Below are positions 51,877 to 63,795 of a DNA stretch of 64,000 nucleotides, one piece after another (position 1 is the stretch's first letter; each line of letters opens with the position of its first letter). The notes beneath the pieces are model-generated. The model saw nothing but the letters and a program-made list of their open reading frames with translations, made no database searches and was not told where the DNA came from. This DNA is from Ceratodon purpureus (lineage: Eukaryota; Streptophyta; Bryopsida; Pseudoditrichales; Ditrichaceae): assembly GCA_014871385.1 (NCBI GenBank), contig CM026432.1:5249669-5313668 (forward strand), written 5' to 3'. A program made the position numbers and the translations under genes.

Positions 51877-54800
51877 ATGGCGGACCTGAGTATTGGGTCT
51901 TCAAGCGGAAGCAGCACACTCAGGTAATTGGTCGAATTACTGCATTCTCTCACAGCGGAATGAACAGAGCTTTAGAGCATGGGATATTAACTGATGAGAA
52001 GGTATTTGTTGTTATCTTGACATTGTGTTGAGGGCAATCATCGTAAAAGCCCTCTCTTAAATGTTGACAGTTGAATATTTCAGTCATTTAAGGATCATCA
52101 TGTACATGCAGAGATGGTGCCATTGAGAATATTGCTACGCATTCTAAGCACAAGGTCTTCCTCAGCCATAGCGGAGCTCAAAAAGACTTTGTTGAGCAAC
52201 TGTGTGTGGATTTGGAAAGATGGGATCGCTATCCTTTCTTTGACAAGCGACGAGATAGCTTGCCAATTGGAGAGAACTTTCCGTACCACATCTTTGAAGC
52301 CATCAAACAATGTCAAGTTGGAGTAGTGATCTTGTCGGTGGATTTCTTCACTCGCTCAAAGTGGCCCATGATAGAGTTGGTGGCAATGGTGAAGGAAGCT
52401 AGAACGAGGGGGTTGAGCTTTAAGATCATCCCCGTATTTCTTTGCATTTCACTTGATGCGTTTCGTGATCCCACCAAGCGGAAGGAATGGGTATCATGTT
52501 GGCAAGAATTGGCCATGAAGGACAAGAGGGTGAATGTGGGAGAGTGGGAAGAGGCTTTGAGGTATTTGCAGCCTATAAATAGTATGGTGTATGATGGATT
52601 GGGAGAAGTGAAGTTTCGGAAAGCAATTGTGGAAGAGATATGTAAGGTGGTGCTTCCATGGACAAGGCTGGAAGATTCATATATCCAAGGGAAGTCACGA
52701 TTGTGCAAGGTGAGGCCAAGTTTTCTTACATTTCATAATTGAATTCAACCTTTTATAGTCTAGAATGGTGGGATAATTTGTGTAGGCATATATGGTATGC
52801 TTAGATGACATATAGTGTCGACAAGGTATTTGAAGAAAATCTACTAAACCATCATTTGAAGGGAATTATACTTGTTTTGTTACTCCTATTCATTTGCACG
52901 TTTAACATCATTGCAAATACACTTGATTGTAGGTGATACAAGAGAAAATAAATGCACAAGCACGTGAGAAGAATCATGGGGTGCAAGTGATGGGAGTGTA
53001 TGGGATGGGTGGCATTGGCAAGACCTCCATATGCAAGGCTTTATGCAATGAGTACACTATAAGGTTTTGTGGGAGAGTATGCCATGCCGAATTGGAAAGG
53101 AAAAGCAAAGCAGAACTACAGCGAGAAGTCCTGAAGAGGCTTACAGATATAAGCCATGACCTGTTAGATAGATGGAATGAGGACGAGGTAGGAGTCACTC
53201 ATTAAGCAGATGATGATGTGTCGGACAGTCTGTTTCGTATTCGGTATTTTGACTGATGCACTTGGCTAATGCTCGAGGCTTCTGTGGTGATTGCAGTTGC
53301 TCCGAGGGCTAAATGGTGGAGTTATCAGAGAACCGGTATTCCTTGCTGTCGATAACGTGTCGGACAGTCAAGAATCCATCAACGAGGCCTATAGATATCT
53401 GTCGGCAAGGCTACCAAGTGGAAGCATCGTGATGATGACAGCACGGAGCAAGGGCACTTTGCTGCGTGTGAGACCAGATGTGACCGAGAGCCATGTTTTG
53501 GAAATGCCGGAGTTGGATGTGGAGGAAGCGAAGTCCTTGTTTCGCAGATCATCTGAGTTGGAGCTGAGAGGTGAAGCAGATGATCTAGTTGTCGAACGGT
53601 GTGTAGAGCGCTGTTGTTTTCGGAAGGACGACGTCAGTGATAGCTACCACTACCACCCATTGACACTGGACGTGTTGGGCAAACAGCTGGGTTGTATCGA
53701 CCCCAAGGAATGGGAGGCACATCTGGATAAGATCGATGAGGACATCTTCAACCGAACGGGAGAAAAGGACCATCCAATATTCTCAGTGCTGAGAAAGAGC
53801 TACGATGTTCTATCATCAGAGGATCAGCTTATACTGCTCACGGATGTTGCTCTTTTATTACCCTCCTCTCGATATGATGGGCCAAATCTGAACCTGCAAT
53901 GGCTTGGTATGGTGCGTGGAACTAGTGTGGATGATGTAGTACGTGGGGTAAGTCATCGATCCATCACACTTGCCTAGACCATCGCAAACTCGAGATTATT
54001 GGTGTATCCTTTGTGTTTTGGTTGTGACTCGTAATATATGTGCGAATGTTTTGGTGGTGTGGATTTATACTCTCCAGTTGCTCTGGTTGCAGTTGGAGAG
54101 GTTGAGGCGGAAGTCACTGTTGGAGAGGTTAGGTGATGATTTTCAAACGAGGATTGGCATGCATGACCTATGGCGTGCCTTTTGTGAAGTGGAAGTGCAA
54201 TCTGGAGAGTTGAGATGTCGACGTTGGGTGTATGGGTCAGAGGGCTGCCGGGAACTTATAGAAACAAGTCCAGCCGGCACTTGTTGGGAGAAGGTGCAGC
54301 GAATGGTCTTTTCCGGGTTTGGCTTGAGGAGTACCTTGGAAAGAGTGAACTTTTCTTATTTTTCGAATGTTACTGCGTTGAGGATTGCGGTTCCCGATCT
54401 AGTGAACGATCTAGTTTTGGATTTATCTGGACTATCACGCCTTAGATGCTTAGAGTTGGTAGATGGCCCATCCAGACTTGTCGTGCGCGGTTTACCAAGA
54501 CGCCTTGTTTTTCTGTGCACATCATCATCATATTCTCGTTTATTTCCTGTCTCGGCATTTTCACAAGAGTTGGGAAAACAGGTTGGTTACCTGACGGAGC
54601 TGCAGCATCTGGAGCTGATTGATTATGGTGGTTACAAGTTGCCGGATATGAAGTGCATGGTTTCGATGCGTGTGGCCATGTTTTATTCTTGTAACAATGT
54701 TGTCACCGTGGCTGGGTTGAGCACTAAGTTAAGCAACTTGCGAGTGCTGCATTTTGTTCACTGCACCAAGTTGCGGAGTTGCCCTGGAGTTGGTGACTTG

Positions 54801-56465
54801 GTTGCTTTGGAGGAGCTTCAGTTTAGGGGTTGCAACAGGCTTGAGGGATTGCCGAATCTAGGGAAGTTGAGAAATCTGAGGATATTGGACGTGTCTCAGA
54901 ACTCAATAATCGTTGAAATACCGGGTCTTGGTGATGTGGTTGCTCTGGAGGAATTGCGTCTGACGCAATGCGACGGGCTTAACAGCTTACCGAATCTAGG
55001 GAAGTTGAGAAATCTGAGGATATTGGACGTGTCTGAGTGCCCATCAATCAATGAATTGCCGGGTCTAGGTGATATGATTGCACTAGAAGAGCTGAATGCG
55101 GAGGGACAGGATCGACGTGATGATTTCAAGGATGGGCACTACCGATTTATATCGTTACCTGACATGAGCAAACTGGGGAACAACCGATTATCGTTACCTG
55201 ACATGAGCAAACTGGGGAACCTTCGAGTATTGCGCATTATGAATAGGGGAATGGAGGCAGTGCCAGGCTTCGAGAGCTTGATTTCTTTGCAGGAAGTGAA
55301 GGCCGACTTTCGAGAGGTTGTGGGCAAGCCCAGCCTACTGCACCTTAGCAAGTTGCAGATAGTGGAGATCAGTGGGTGGAGTTTACTACAATTCACGGAA
55401 TTGTCCAATTTGGCGGTGTTGCGGCGTCTTACGATCCAGGATTGCACTGGTGTGGACAAGCTCCCTGATTTCGAGGGTTTGATTCGTTTACAGGAATTGG
55501 TGATTTGGAATTGTGGATTCAAGGATGTTGGTGGTTTGAGTCACGCGATCGCCTTGGAGAGTCTTCGGATAGTGGACTGCAGAGACTTGGAGAGGTTGCC
55601 GGACTTCCGAATGCTTACCAGATTGGAATCGCTGGACATCATTGGTTGTGAAATGCTGAGAAGGTGGGATTGCAGGGTGGGACAAGTTGATGGCAGTTCG
55701 TGGCGACCGGACGACACCTGGATTGGATCGGATGTTCCAGACTGTCAGATGCCGTCGGCTTTGCGAAGATTGAGTCTCCAGTCCTGCTATACCTTAGAAG
55801 ATGTGATGGGCATTGGAGCCTTCTCACGCTTGGAGACCTTAGAGTGCCGGGGTTTACCAGCAGTAGTCGAGCTTCCCGACCTGAGCAGCTTTCCTGGGTT
55901 GACCACGCTTGAAGTTATAGTCTGTGTGAGCTTGAGGACGTTGACGATCTGTGAGCCCATTCTCGCATTGTCCGTTCTGGAGGTCGAGAGTTGCAGCAGT
56001 TTGACGTCAGTACCAGACCTTTCTAATTTTCCAGGATTAGTGAGCCTAAAGCTCTTCGGGTGTGCGGGGATATCAAGGTTGAGCACCAATAAGCCCATGA
56101 CAGCATTGAAGGTGCTCGTACTTGTTGAATATTCTTGGACTGGTGGTGGTGTGAAGGCTGTGCCAGATTTGGGGATCATGTTTCCAGCACTGGAGACACT
56201 CAACGTGTCGGGATGCACCTTGTTGACGACATTGAGGAGCAGTGTGCCCCTGCTTGCTTTGAAAAAGCTGGATGCGACAGGATGCCCGAGTTTGAGTTCG
56301 GCTGACCTTGACGAACTTCAAGCATTGTGCCCTCAGTGTGAAATTATCAAGATTAATGAAATTTTAAATTGTGCAAGTAGGAGTGATGAAAATAGGAGTG
56401 ATGCAAATGAAGTGACTGAGGAAACTATTTGGTCGCGGATGCTGAGATATTCTTTCGGATGGTAA
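51877..56465 (+). CDS. TIR-NBS-LRR immune receptor 2 (TNL2)
   Basis: Tandem paralogue of TNL1. Exons 51877-51923, 52112-52709, 52933-53187, 53297-53947 and 54093-56465 sum to 3924 nt, 1307 residues. Domains match TNL1: TIR (KHKVFLSHSG; WPMIEL with the catalytic-type Glu104), NB-ARC with P-loop GMGGIGKTS (about 239-247), kinase-2 FLAVDNVSD, RNBS-B GSIVMMTARS, HPLTLDVLGKQLG and MHD in IGMHDLW, then LRRs. It differs in having the 223-bp intron 52710-52932 between TIR and NB-ARC, a tandem duplication of the LSLPDMSKLGN unit (55142-55221), and a longer C-terminal tail with repeated RSDEN/RSDAN. The frame is intact throughout, so both receptors look functional. Confidence 0.92.
55142..55221 (+). 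repeat. About 40-bp tandem duplication in TNL2 LRR coding sequence
   Basis: TCGTTACCTGACATGAGCAA plus the following AACTGGGGAAC occurs twice in a row in frame, encoding LPDMSKLGN twice. TNL1 has a single copy at about 46866-46890. Confidence 0.88.
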
Positions 56466-57602
56466 TTGGTGGGCGATATGACGCAACTTAGTTAAAATTG
56501 GTCTCCTAAGTGGACTGTATTTTGGATTTTTTGGCATGCCAAAACTGAATGTACGCAATGAAATTGGTCCGTGTTGCATTTGTGCCTACATGAGAAAATA
56601 AATTGAGGCCTTGTTTTCATTCCGTTTTGAATTTGGAAAGTTCTATAAACTGTTGAAGTTAGTTTCTATTACTACCTTAGAGGCAGCTTCAGCAGAAGAT
56701 AGTTCCAAACAAAAATGTTGGATAAAAAAAAATAGTATGCCGCCTATTTGTTGGAAAATGAAGAAATAATATCAGATGAATGATGAAATAACTTGAAATT
56801 TGAATACTGTACTTCAAGGGGAGGTTCAGATTGCTGAACTTCTTATAAATTGATGTTTCTAAATGTCAGAACGTTAATAGTTGAATATCAAATAACATTT
56901 TATGATCAAGAGTTTTTTGCAATTCATATTAATTGCTTTTCAAACTCTGACAAAATTAGTGTTTTCAAATGAAGGGTTTGTTTTATACATTAGAGTTATT
57001 TGTAAAGTCCCTCAAAACTTGAGTTTTTGACCTGTAATTTGGAAAGGACCGGATCGGCATGATCTCACCGGATCGGCATGATCTCACTGTAGACCTAGAA
57101 TAGAATACTGGATAGATTGAAATTTTTATTCATAAAAATTTGGAGGGAGGGAGAAGAATTGGGTAGAGGGGTGGGACCGTGAGGAGGAGGAATGGTACTA
57201 GCTCTGGTCCATGAAAGAGGGAGGACAAAAGACTGGATGCCTTTACAAATAACTCATTTGTCTTCAAAGAGAATGGGTGGACAAAGTATCTCTTATCAAT
57301 AGCAATTTGCAGTAGCATGATGATCAGAAACACTGACCGGGAAGAACCGGCAATTAGTTACAAGTGAGCCGGATGAATTTTCAAAAAGTCTTCAACAGCT
57401 CGATGTAGAACTCCATCCGCAGCTCCCGAGCGTTCAGTCGTAGGTGAGCTTCTATAATTCAAACAATCCATTAAGCACTTGATGGAAAAATAAGACTTTT
57501 TGCTTGTAAACACGAAGCTACATAGTTGATAGATTTTCAAGAATAGAGGCAAATCACCGAATTAAATTAAATGATTGAAAAAGAATTATATTTAGTATTC
57601 AT
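56466..57602. other. 3' flank of TNL2 and AT-rich spacer
   Basis: The first 190 bases match the TNL1 3' flank. An AATAAA at about 56598 could be a polyadenylation signal. An 18-base unit (GGATCGGCATGATCTCAC) is repeated twice at about 57052-57087. No gene was recognised. Confidence 0.5.
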
Positions 57603-57606
57603 AGAC

Positions 57607-58343
57607 GGGGGAGAGCACAATAAAGTGTACCACAAAGTGCAACATGTGATCACTAGGAAGTGAATTTGAAGTGTGCTGTTTTTTATTGCTCAAAGCTAAT
57701 TTTGAGCATTTTGGTGTAGTTTTTGAGCATTTTAGTCACTTTTTAAGGTATCACAAGGTATCTTACAGGCATCTCCATAAAAAAAACATCTTCAATTGAA
57801 ACTTAATTTGACCGCTAGTTCTAAATCATGAAAATGAACTTTTCCAAAGTCTTAATTTCTTCATTTGGGGCCCTATATTGTCTTTAGAGGATGTTTTTTC
57901 CAATTTAAAAAACAATGTTCGGTGAAAAAAACCTCCCCAAAAGTTTCGTCAAAAACAGCTCCCCAAAAACGTCCCAACGAAACTTTTCGGTTGTACAAAC
58001 TTCCAAAGGAATTCCTTAGGCCCATTTTTGAAACCGCAATTCACAATCGGAGGGTACAGCGCAGTCAAAAGTGATTTCTAACATTTGTGCACTCTTTTCT
58101 GTCCACTTCTTCAAATGATAGCATTCACTTTGGATCACTTGCCGTGACTCGTAAGGCTTTGTAAAAGGCACACATCGGTTTCAAAATTTTGTAGACTCAA
58201 GATGACCGAGTCTATTTTCTATACCCGAAGCCCCTTCCAACATATCATCAAATTATATGTCACTTTTCTTAGTGTTTACAACAATGGCTGAAATTGGCAA
58301 TGAGCTAAGCACTTTTGTGGTACACTTTATTGTGCTTCCCCCC
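57607..58343. mobile_element. Non-autonomous TIR element, 737 bp, 4-bp target duplication
   Basis: The ends are inverted copies over about 34 bases: GGGGG[A/G][G/A]AGCACAATAAAG at 57607 and its complement ending at 58343, both continuing through TGTACCACAAA. AGAC flanks both sides (57603-57606 and 58344-58347). The interior has no transposase; the one ORF (57865-58074) shows no domain. A 4-bp duplication is unlike mariner, hAT or Mutator. Sola- or Ginger-type elements are known to make 4-bp duplications, but this assignment is only a suggestion. A second end of the same family opens the window. Confidence 0.85.
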
Positions 58344-58347
58344 AGAC

Positions 58348-59807
58348 ATGATATACTCGGAATAATCTAAAAAACCGGCTGCTTTTTAAAAATAGAGTGA
58401 CATAGGCTAGTTGGCTCAAAAAGCTTCTCGAATAGTGATTAGAAAGTCCAATAAGAAGATACAAAATTCCTTATTATCTTGTTTTCCAGCATGTATCCTC
58501 CACCTGGTAATAGATTGCTACATTTTAGATAGTATCTATCTTACCATTGCCATTGCCGAAATCAAATTTATTTTATTTTTAAGATGACAAAATTTTGGAA
58601 ACTCAACATGTTCACTGCCAAGGGCATTTTTTTCAATTTAATTAATTATTTGGCACCTTAGTGCCGAAGCTGCCGCTGAAGTATAGTACATGAATTAAAA
58701 TAAAATAAATTAAAATGTTAAGAGTGATCACATGAAGTCGACTAAAATAACAATCATTCATTGAAACTTCATCAATTGTGGATGAAAGTCAAACTTAAAG
58801 TTATTCATCTCCAAAAGCCAATTTTTTTTTTAAAAAATATTTTTTTAATTCCTAAATATAAAAAATTGAAATTAATGAATTATTTGACTAGGAATTACTG
58901 AAACTGCCCCTAAGGTATGGTATAGTTGGGATTTCATTTTAGTGAGGAACAAATCATATCCTTATTGACATTCTTCATTATAATTGGCACTTTGTACTTT
59001 TGTTTAAAATGTGGAAGGCTTTTATTGCGTTCCGCATCTTTTATACTTCACTAGTATTTCAAATTGTTGTGGTTGTATCAAAATGTCACTTAAACTTGTG
59101 AAAATTCTATGACTTGTAAAATGAGATATTAATTTGTTATAGTATACATTTAAAATAATAGTTATATTATTTTTTTCTTTATGTTTAGCCTCATGTAATT
59201 CACATATTTGAAAGGCAAACTTTCAATATAGGCTTTGTGCAGTATACCCACGTTGCTACAAATACCATGAATCGCTAGGTTACTTCAATTTACACTTCCT
59301 AGTCACCTCATGCCATATGTGTAGAAGAGAGAGTAGTGTACGTGATAGGCAAGTTGGGCTCTTCTTGCAAAATAATTTAGTTTTTAGGTTTGATGTAGGT
59401 AGGGCACGAAAATTCTCAATTCATGATTTCAATAAAGATAGTTTTGTTTGTATGCTTGTTTTATTTTTAACTATATTCATCTAAAGAATTTATTTGATGT
59501 TGAGGTTATAGATATGGTGGCTAAATGCCTTGATAGTGTTCTAATCTATAAGTGGTTACTTTTTATGTGTAATTTGTAGTGGTTCAAATTCTTGCAAAAC
59601 ATACTATTAAATTGTATTTTTATTTTGCATATCGAAATCTAATATCTATGTTTATTAAATTTTTGAGATTGTTCAAATTTCATGAATTTGGGCAAAATAG
59701 ATTTATAATATTTTGGATTTCACCATATTCTAAAAAATTTTCTTAATAAATTCACCAATAAAAAAAATTGATTTTTTTGCCAAACCTCATCTTACCGTAG
59801 GACACTT
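58348..59807. other. AT-rich spacer
   Basis: No gene, RNA or element was recognised in this AT-rich stretch. Confidence 0.45.
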
Positions 59808-60180
59808 TTACCATTGCCTAAGGGCACACTACAAAAATCATTGCTTGAATACCTTCAAAGAATGTGCATCATTTGAGCAATCCAAACGTAGTGGCTTGTA
59901 CCTCGTTATATCTCGTTATAACGAATCTTCTCCCCTCTGTGCTTGAATTGGGTGTCCAACTATATGAAGCAAAGATAGGCTTGTTCTCATTTGAAACCCT
60001 AGTTCTATGACTGCTCTCCACCAATATCAGCTCTCTTTCTCCTCTTCCCTCTCGAACCAAACTTCCGGTTTAACCACTAGGTTTGCAGTGTAAAATTTCG
60101 AAGATAAGCCCTCGTTGGAGAGTTGTGATTACTAATCTGCTAACACGGAAGAAAACGGAGATTTGAGAGCTGTTTTAGAT
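59808..60180. pseudogene. Relic of the acetolactate synthase 5' end plus TNL leader (copy B)
   Basis: 59815-59905 is collinear with 41886-41970: AAGGGCACACT, then TCAAAGAATGTGCA, then GTGGCTTGTACC. On the minus strand the start codon reads ATG ATT TTT GTA GTG TGC CCT TAG, against ATG GCG TTC GCA GTG TGC CCT GCG in the intact gene. 60085-60180 matches the TNL leader (ATTTCGAAGATAA, ACGGAAGAAAACGGAGATT). No TNL follows, so the unit is truncated. Confidence 0.75.
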
Positions 60181-60709
60181 TTGGAGGTTTTCTATCAAGC
60201 CAACCAAGATTTCTGCTGAAAACAGAACAGAGTTCCCAATACGTGTATATCCGAGCTTCTTTTAGTCCGAAGGGGCCAATTGAGCTGATTGAATAACCTC
60301 TAGCAATAAACTTATGAAAGTGACAGATAAACTAATCGCTCAATTGATTTTTAATTCTGCCAAGTGAAAAAATCACAATTTGATGTGCACAGAGCTTGCG
60401 AACTACATGTGAGCACTATAGAATTCGCATTGACAACTTCATACCCTGCACCAGTGTATTCCACCGTGACGAGCTTCTAATTGACAGGGTGGAGTGTTAC
60501 ATGAGACGCATACTCTGCTCTACAACAAAAATGAGGTCATTTACAGATCTCGCCACGAGAGCTCCTACAAGACATCTACTTGCAACACACGTTCAGCCCC
60601 GAAGAGTATTCGTGCATCCCATCGTGTATAGTTCAAACGTTCAGCCCGTAATAAGCACCAACATTCTTCCAGGAGGTCATACTCTATCGACTAAACCGGC
60701 TATCTAAAA
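60181..60709. other. 3' flank of the CCT delta gene
   Basis: Between the truncated leader relic and the chaperonin stop codon. An ORF at 60396-60707 on the plus strand has no family features. The sequence is probably 3' UTR and spacer. Confidence 0.4.
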
Positions 60710-63700
60710 TTACCGAGTAGACACGATATCATCAATCTTGAGAATCATGCGTACACATTCGGTGGCTAGTGACAGTGCACTGGTGCTCACGAGCAATGGC
60801 TGTACCACATTTTCTTCCAAAATGTTGGTAATTTGACCTTTCCTCACATTAATACCTGTGTTTACCTGAAATAGCCATGACCTCCGTTAGCTATCACAAG
60901 ATACTTTAAAAATAAAACAGTTGCAATCGAAGGATTTAAGTCAGATAAACAGGAAAAAAAAGTTGTGAACCAAAGATATTTACCTCGCCATTTGCATGCC
61001 GGTTGCGGAGTTCTGTAACAATAGATATGGGGTTCAAACCAGCATTTTCCGCGAGTGTGAAAGGAATCACCTACAAAGAAAAGCAAGTGTAGCTGTTAGT
61101 GAAGTCGCAAATGGATGTTGTTGGAAACAGCAGGCGAACCTTGAGAATCTCAAAGAATGACTTCCTCAGGACTGTCTGAAGGCAACCATGATTTACAACA
61201 CTAAAATCAGAATCCATGACGAATCCCAATAGAAATCTAAACGTCTACATCGTATATGAGGCATACACCAGAATGAAAAACGATATGTTATCAGATCAGA
61301 ACAAGAAATACCTCCATCGCATCAGCAAACGCACGCACACAGTAACTTTCCATGCCGTGTAGTGATCTAGACCATATACCCAATTGTCTAGAAACCTCAA
61401 TTTCAGGTGCACCACCACCTGCACATCAAGTAGACTCATAACATTAAAGGAAGATACGTAAAGTGCATGAGTAATAAAACAAGGTTATCAAATTGCACTC
61501 CTATTCTGAGAAGATAACAATTTGCATCACATAGAAATCGTAGTCGAATAATTTATTAGCAAACTAACCTGCAATAAGATACCGCTGGTTCACCAAACAC
61601 CTTATAACACATAATGCATCGTGCAAGCTTCGAGCAGCCTCATCAAGTACCTGTTCCAGAAACGCTAGAAGTTCAGAAAAGACGCAAATCCAAATACATA
61701 ACGTATGCTACTTTAAATTCAGAATTGCAGCCTGAGTGAATCGCAGTCTGAAATCAACGTCATACCAATGCATTTGAGCCTCGAACAATGATTGAGACAG
61801 TGCGTCCCATATCCTTTATCCCAGTCACCTTCACAACCTGTTAATGAACCCCGCAACTAGATCAATATCAACTCGACTTACATCAGCAAAGCACATTTCA
61901 CGGAAGTCTCCGGATATACAGTATCTTCCGAATAAAAGCCATTTCAAAAAGTACACCCTATGCAAAAGAACCAATAAGCATCCATAAAATGAGACTGAGC
62001 AATTGCAGAAGAGAAAACCATACAATCGGCCAGCACGAACAGAAATAAATAACCACGGCCTTAAGTGAGCAACTCTTAAAACCTAGGAAGTGCCATGCAA
62101 CGCAAGCAAGACAGGGGAAGATGAAGGGTTCGAGATTTACCCGGCCGTTACCCACAGGCACCTCCTCAACTAGGTCAGCGTATCCAAGCTTTTCAGTACG
62201 GAAGTGTTCAATGTTTGCAATAGGGAGACAATTCAACGTTTTGCTAATAAATTCAATATCCTCTCGCTCCACGTCTTTGATCACGAGAATCTTTGCCTTC
62301 GCAAGATAATGTAATGACAGGTCTGTCACTGCGTCCCGTAGTATACTCTTCTGAATAAGTAAGACATTGCAGCCTGTTGCCCGGATCTTCTTAATTATAC
62401 CTAAAATGTAATTCCTCTCCTCCTTCAAAATCCTATCCATCTGTAAAAAGAGGGAAATAATATTTAAGAGTTGGACGTTACATTGAAGAAACAACTCGAT
62501 TTATTGCTGAAGTGAGGCCAAATGTTCATTGGAAAAATAAAACAAAAAATAAAAAATCAGGATTTTACAGTAGTACTTACTTGAGTGTAATCGGACACAA
62601 TGACACTTTGCTCGATATCAGTTTTCGGAGGAGAAATCTGAAACTGAATCAAACCAATCTTTGCATTTTCTACGCGTGTGGGTCCACCAGCTGTATGACT
62701 TGCTTTGTGATCAAATACAAGACCTTTCACCAACTCCGTATCATCAACCTGATTAGCACCTCAACGCCAGCATAGTTAGCACAACCCCAAACTTTAACAA
62801 AGAAATAGGTGCAACTCCTGTTATCAAAGAAGTAGAATTGAAATAGCCATCGAGGTATCATCAAACTTACCGTTCCCCCCAGCTTCCTCAATACTTTAAT
62901 ATCTCGAAGGTCGACACTATCAGGTCGATCAAGGTCGCGCACATTTAGCACCGCGTCCACGGCCAATGGTGCGAGCAATGTCGAATATTGGCTCACAACC
63001 TGCAAGCATTCTCGTAAGCACACGAAAAGATGACGCGAAATCCAATACATCAACTGAATTAAAAGCTGTTAGATACCAGGTAGCACTTTGATCTCCCATA
63101 TACAGAGCTGACTTAACATGTATAACGCATAGCAGCAGAAGAGCTGAACATAAAGTCGCCAATCATGAATCATACCTTGCTGTTTAAAGAAGTGCTAGCA
63201 ATTTTAATCAGTTGTTCCTGATCGGTAAGCTCGACTGGTATCGCCATAGATTTAATGACCTGCATTCCAATTCGTCGAATCAATGTGGTACATAGAAAAT
63301 CTTACCGAAGCGCTGACTGTCGCTCAGCTTGACACTGAATACAAAGGCCGAAAACACTTTGCCGTCCCTTTAAAACGAAGATTCTGAAAAAGCGAATTTT
63401 CTGGCGAAATACAAATGCACGCCAGAACCACTTAAACGTATAACTACTATACCTAATCTCACCTCGACAGCTTTCTCAGAAGCCTTGTGAAGAGCTTCCG
63501 AAATTGTAGTAGGATGAATGCCTTTCCCCAAGAGGTCCAAACACTGCTTCAACAACGCTCCTGCTAGTACAACAACTGCAGAGCCAAAACAAGCCACAAA
63601 AACACTAAATCAGCAATCTCCATCGCCATCTCCATCCGCGAATAACAAAATGCAATACGAAAAACACTCATGAATCAACTGATTGATCATCAACCCAAAA

Positions 63701-63793
63701 TAGAGTACCTGTTGTAGTGCCATCCCCAGCAACAATATCCTGTGACTTCGAAAGCTCTACCAGCATCTTGGCAGCAGGCTGTATAACTTCCAT
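60710..63793 (-). CDS. CCT4: CCT delta subunit (TCP-1 delta) of the cytosolic chaperonin, 5' end outside the window
   Basis: Subunit of the eight-membered TRiC/CCT ring that folds actin, tubulin and other cytosolic proteins. Eleven exons are visible: 63793-63709, 63575-63463, 63259-63176, 62999-62871, 62748-62581, 62440-62141, 61837-61766, 61650-61569, 61418-61312, 61070-60984, 60865-60710. They sum to 1383 nt, 460 codons plus stop. They begin at [19 protein letters not shown] and include the ATPase motif [30 protein letters not shown] and the terminal [16 protein letters not shown]. The roughly 70 N-terminal residues, with the first ATP-binding segment, should lie beyond 64000. The specific delta assignment rests on the central and C-terminal sequence as remembered. 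Confidence 0.93.
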
Positions 63794-63795
63794 CT

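Noticed and set aside
57865..58074. 69-codon ORF inside the TIR element
   Set aside because: No transposase motif, Lys-rich low-complexity composition, and no splice continuity.
61138..61200. Candidate extra exon in the CCT delta gene
   Set aside because: The flanking exons (61312 and 61070) join directly into the conserved MEVIPF sequence, so this segment is intron.
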